From contig JALVEG010000029.1 in assembly GCA_027031145.1 (NCBI GenBank), positions 1-5,814 on the forward strand: 5,814 bases of DNA, written 5' to 3'. The translations under genes and the position numbers were made by a program. This stretch comes from Saprospiraceae bacterium (lineage in GTDB: Bacteria; Bacteroidota; Bacteroidia; Chitinophagales; Saprospiraceae). Of the stretch, positions 4,585 to 5,814 are shown one piece after another. A model generated the notes under the pieces. It was given only the letters and a program-made list of their open reading frames with translations. It did not search any database and was not told the origin of the DNA. How positions within the stretch are numbered: the first letter of the stretch is position 1; each line of letters opens with the position of its first letter.

Positions 4585-5814
4585 TTACTTATCCTTTTCC
4601 TGATTTTTAAATACCTGCTTTTTGATAGTGATTTCTTTGGGCCCTTTAATGATTTTGAATTCGGTTCTTCGGTTGAATCTGTGTTCTTCTTCCGAACATT
4701 TTACTCCATCAACACATTTGTTCAGTATTTGTGATTCGCCATAACCTTTGGCTATTATCCTTTTTGCATCGATCCCGTTATCCACCAGCCAGTTTTTAGC
4801 TGATTCGGCTCTTTTCTGAGAAAGTTTGATATTATATTTTTTCGTACCTCTGCTGTCTGTATGAGATGAAAGTTCGATTTCCATTTCAGGATATTCATTC
4901 ATTAGATCCAGCAGTTTTTCCAGATCCTTCTCCGCATCAGGCAATATTTTATAATCATCATAATCATAATAAATATTTCCCAATCTTATAGGTTGATTGA
5001 TAGTGATGATCTCAACTTCAGGTTTTGCTTTTTTCAAAGTAACTTTTTTCTCTATTGTATAATCATCAAAAATACCGGCTGTATTGAATTTAACAATTCC
5101 GGGAGCATAACCGTCTTTGGAAACAACAAATCTATAAGGTTTGTCACTGTCCAACAGGAATGTAAATTCATTGCCACTGAAATTGGATTTTGATTCCGGA
5201 TCATTGGGTTTCACCTTTGACAGATCAAATAATTTCACTTTAGCATCATTCAGTTTTCCTTCTTCATCAAAAACGCTTACAAGCAATTTGATAACCAAAT
5301 CCCTGGCTGATATTTTAAATGCATGATTGCAACAAGTCTCACTCTGCATTTTCTTTTTGCTCTTGTATGGTCTGTTTGAAAGCAAAAAACCACTTCTTCC
5401 ATCGGAAGTTATACTCATACCAAGATCATCTACGCTGCTATTGAACCCTTTTCCCGCATTTTCAGGTTCACTCCATTCCTTACCATCCCATTTAGAATAG
5501 TAGATATCAAACCCTCCCAATCCTGGCAATCCATTGGTACTGTAATACAATTTGCCATCTACATAATAAGGAGTGATCTCATCATCGATAGTATTTATTT
5601 TTTCTCCCACATTTACCGGAATATCCATAGTCCCGTCACTATTGATAAGAGAATAATAAATATCGAATCCTCCTGTTCCTCCATCCATATCCGAAACAAA
5701 AAACAATGCTTCCTGTCCCAAAATCTCTCCTACTGCAGGCATTTTACTAATAAAATCACCATTAACAGCTGTTACTTCTTCCGGAGCTCCCCATTCACCA
5801 CCTTTATCAACTGT
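4585..5814 (-). CDS. OmpA-family envelope protein with PD40 propeller and CRD (5' end outside window)
   Basis: The frame stays open through the right edge, so the Met at 5742 is internal and the N-terminus is missing; 409 residues are visible. Numbering from the edge, PD40/WD40-like propeller blades cover about 1-125, with LFFVSDMDGGTGGFDIYYS at 37-55 and a second GGFDIYYS with WSEPENAG further on. A carboxypeptidase-regulatory-like domain follows (about 172-262, LLVSVFDEEGKLNDAKVKL). The C-terminal OmpA peptidoglycan-binding domain (about 265-390) has HTDSRG (318-323), LSQKRAESA (331-339), a GYGES motif and NRRTEF. The Asp of HTD and the Arg of QKRAES are in the positions that contact diaminopimelate in OmpA-like domains. 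A CVDGVKC pair may form a disulfide. The likely location is the periplasmic face of the outer membrane, bound to peptidoglycan. The domain order resembles PorE of the type IX secretion system, but many Bacteroidota paralogues share it, so no gene symbol is given. Confidence 0.92.
   Translation of the reverse strand, partial: TVDKGGEWGAPEEVTAVNGDFISKMPAVGEILGQEALFFVSDMDGGTGGFDIYYSLINSDGTMDIPVNVGEKINTIDDEITPYYVDGKLYYSTNGLPGLGGFDIYYSKWDGKEWSEPENAGKGFNSSVDDLGMSITSDGRSGFLLSNRPYKSKKKMQSETCCNHAFKISARDLVIKLLVSVFDEEGKLNDAKVKLFDLSKVKPNDPESKSNFSGNEFTFLLDSDKPYRFVVSKDGYAPGIVKFNTAGIFDDYTIEKKVTLKKAKPEVEIITINQPIRLGNIYYDYDDYKILPDAEKDLEKLLDLMNEYPEMEIELSSHTDSRGTKKYNIKLSQKRAESAKNWLVDNGIDAKRIIAKGYGESQILNKCVDGVKCSEEEHRFNRRTEFKIIKGPKEITIKKQVFKNQEKDK

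Noticed and set aside
4585..5742. Treating the Met at 5742 as the true start of the OmpA-family gene
   Set aside because: The frame continues without a stop to 5814 and the extra 24 residues (with GGEWGAPEEV) fit a propeller blade, so this Met is internal.

Overview
The window looks like a chromosomal segment of a Bacteroidota bacterium; I cannot resolve the order. Genes are AT-rich with A-rich leaders and no strong Shine-Dalgarno sites. Three TAnnTTTG elements, the -7 box of the Bacteroidota housekeeping sigma factor, lie just upstream of gene starts. Two gene products belong to families typical of this phylum: a DUF5606/DUF6852-like protein and a PD40-CRD-OmpA cell-envelope protein.

Layout from left to right. 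(1) 1-293, minus strand: the N-terminal 97 codons of a secreted protein with a signal peptide and a choice-of-anchor-J-like beta-sandwich start; the rest is outside the window. (2) 294-720: an AT-rich divergent intergenic region with two candidate promoters and a 9-bp inverted repeat. (3) 721-885, plus: a 54-aa single-pass membrane protein. (4) 956-1360, plus: a 134-aa DUF5606-family protein. (5) 1361-1758: a convergent intergenic region filled with a weak terminator-like hairpin, a GC-richer nested palindromic element, an isolated perfect hairpin and a 7-bp-periodic tandem array ending next to the mutS2 stop codon. (6) 1759-4140, minus: complete mutS2, with ATPase, coiled coil, KOW-like segment and Smr domain. 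(7) 4141-4584: an intergenic region made almost entirely of GC-richer palindromes plus two identical 33-bp direct repeats 132 bp apart. (8) 4585-5814, minus: an OmpA-family protein with beta-propeller (PD40) repeats and a carboxypeptidase-regulatory-like domain; it runs off the right edge, so its N-terminus is missing.

The genes do not form one evident pathway. MutS2 is a nucleic-acid or ribosome quality-control ATPase. The OmpA-family protein is an outer-membrane/peptidoglycan-linked protein whose domain order resembles PorE of the type IX secretion system. The partial secreted protein is of a kind often exported in such bacteria. I see no CRISPR array, transposase, phage gene, tRNA, rRNA or evident defence system. 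The coding content is ordinary; the unusual part is the dense repeat content of the two intergenic regions flanking mutS2.
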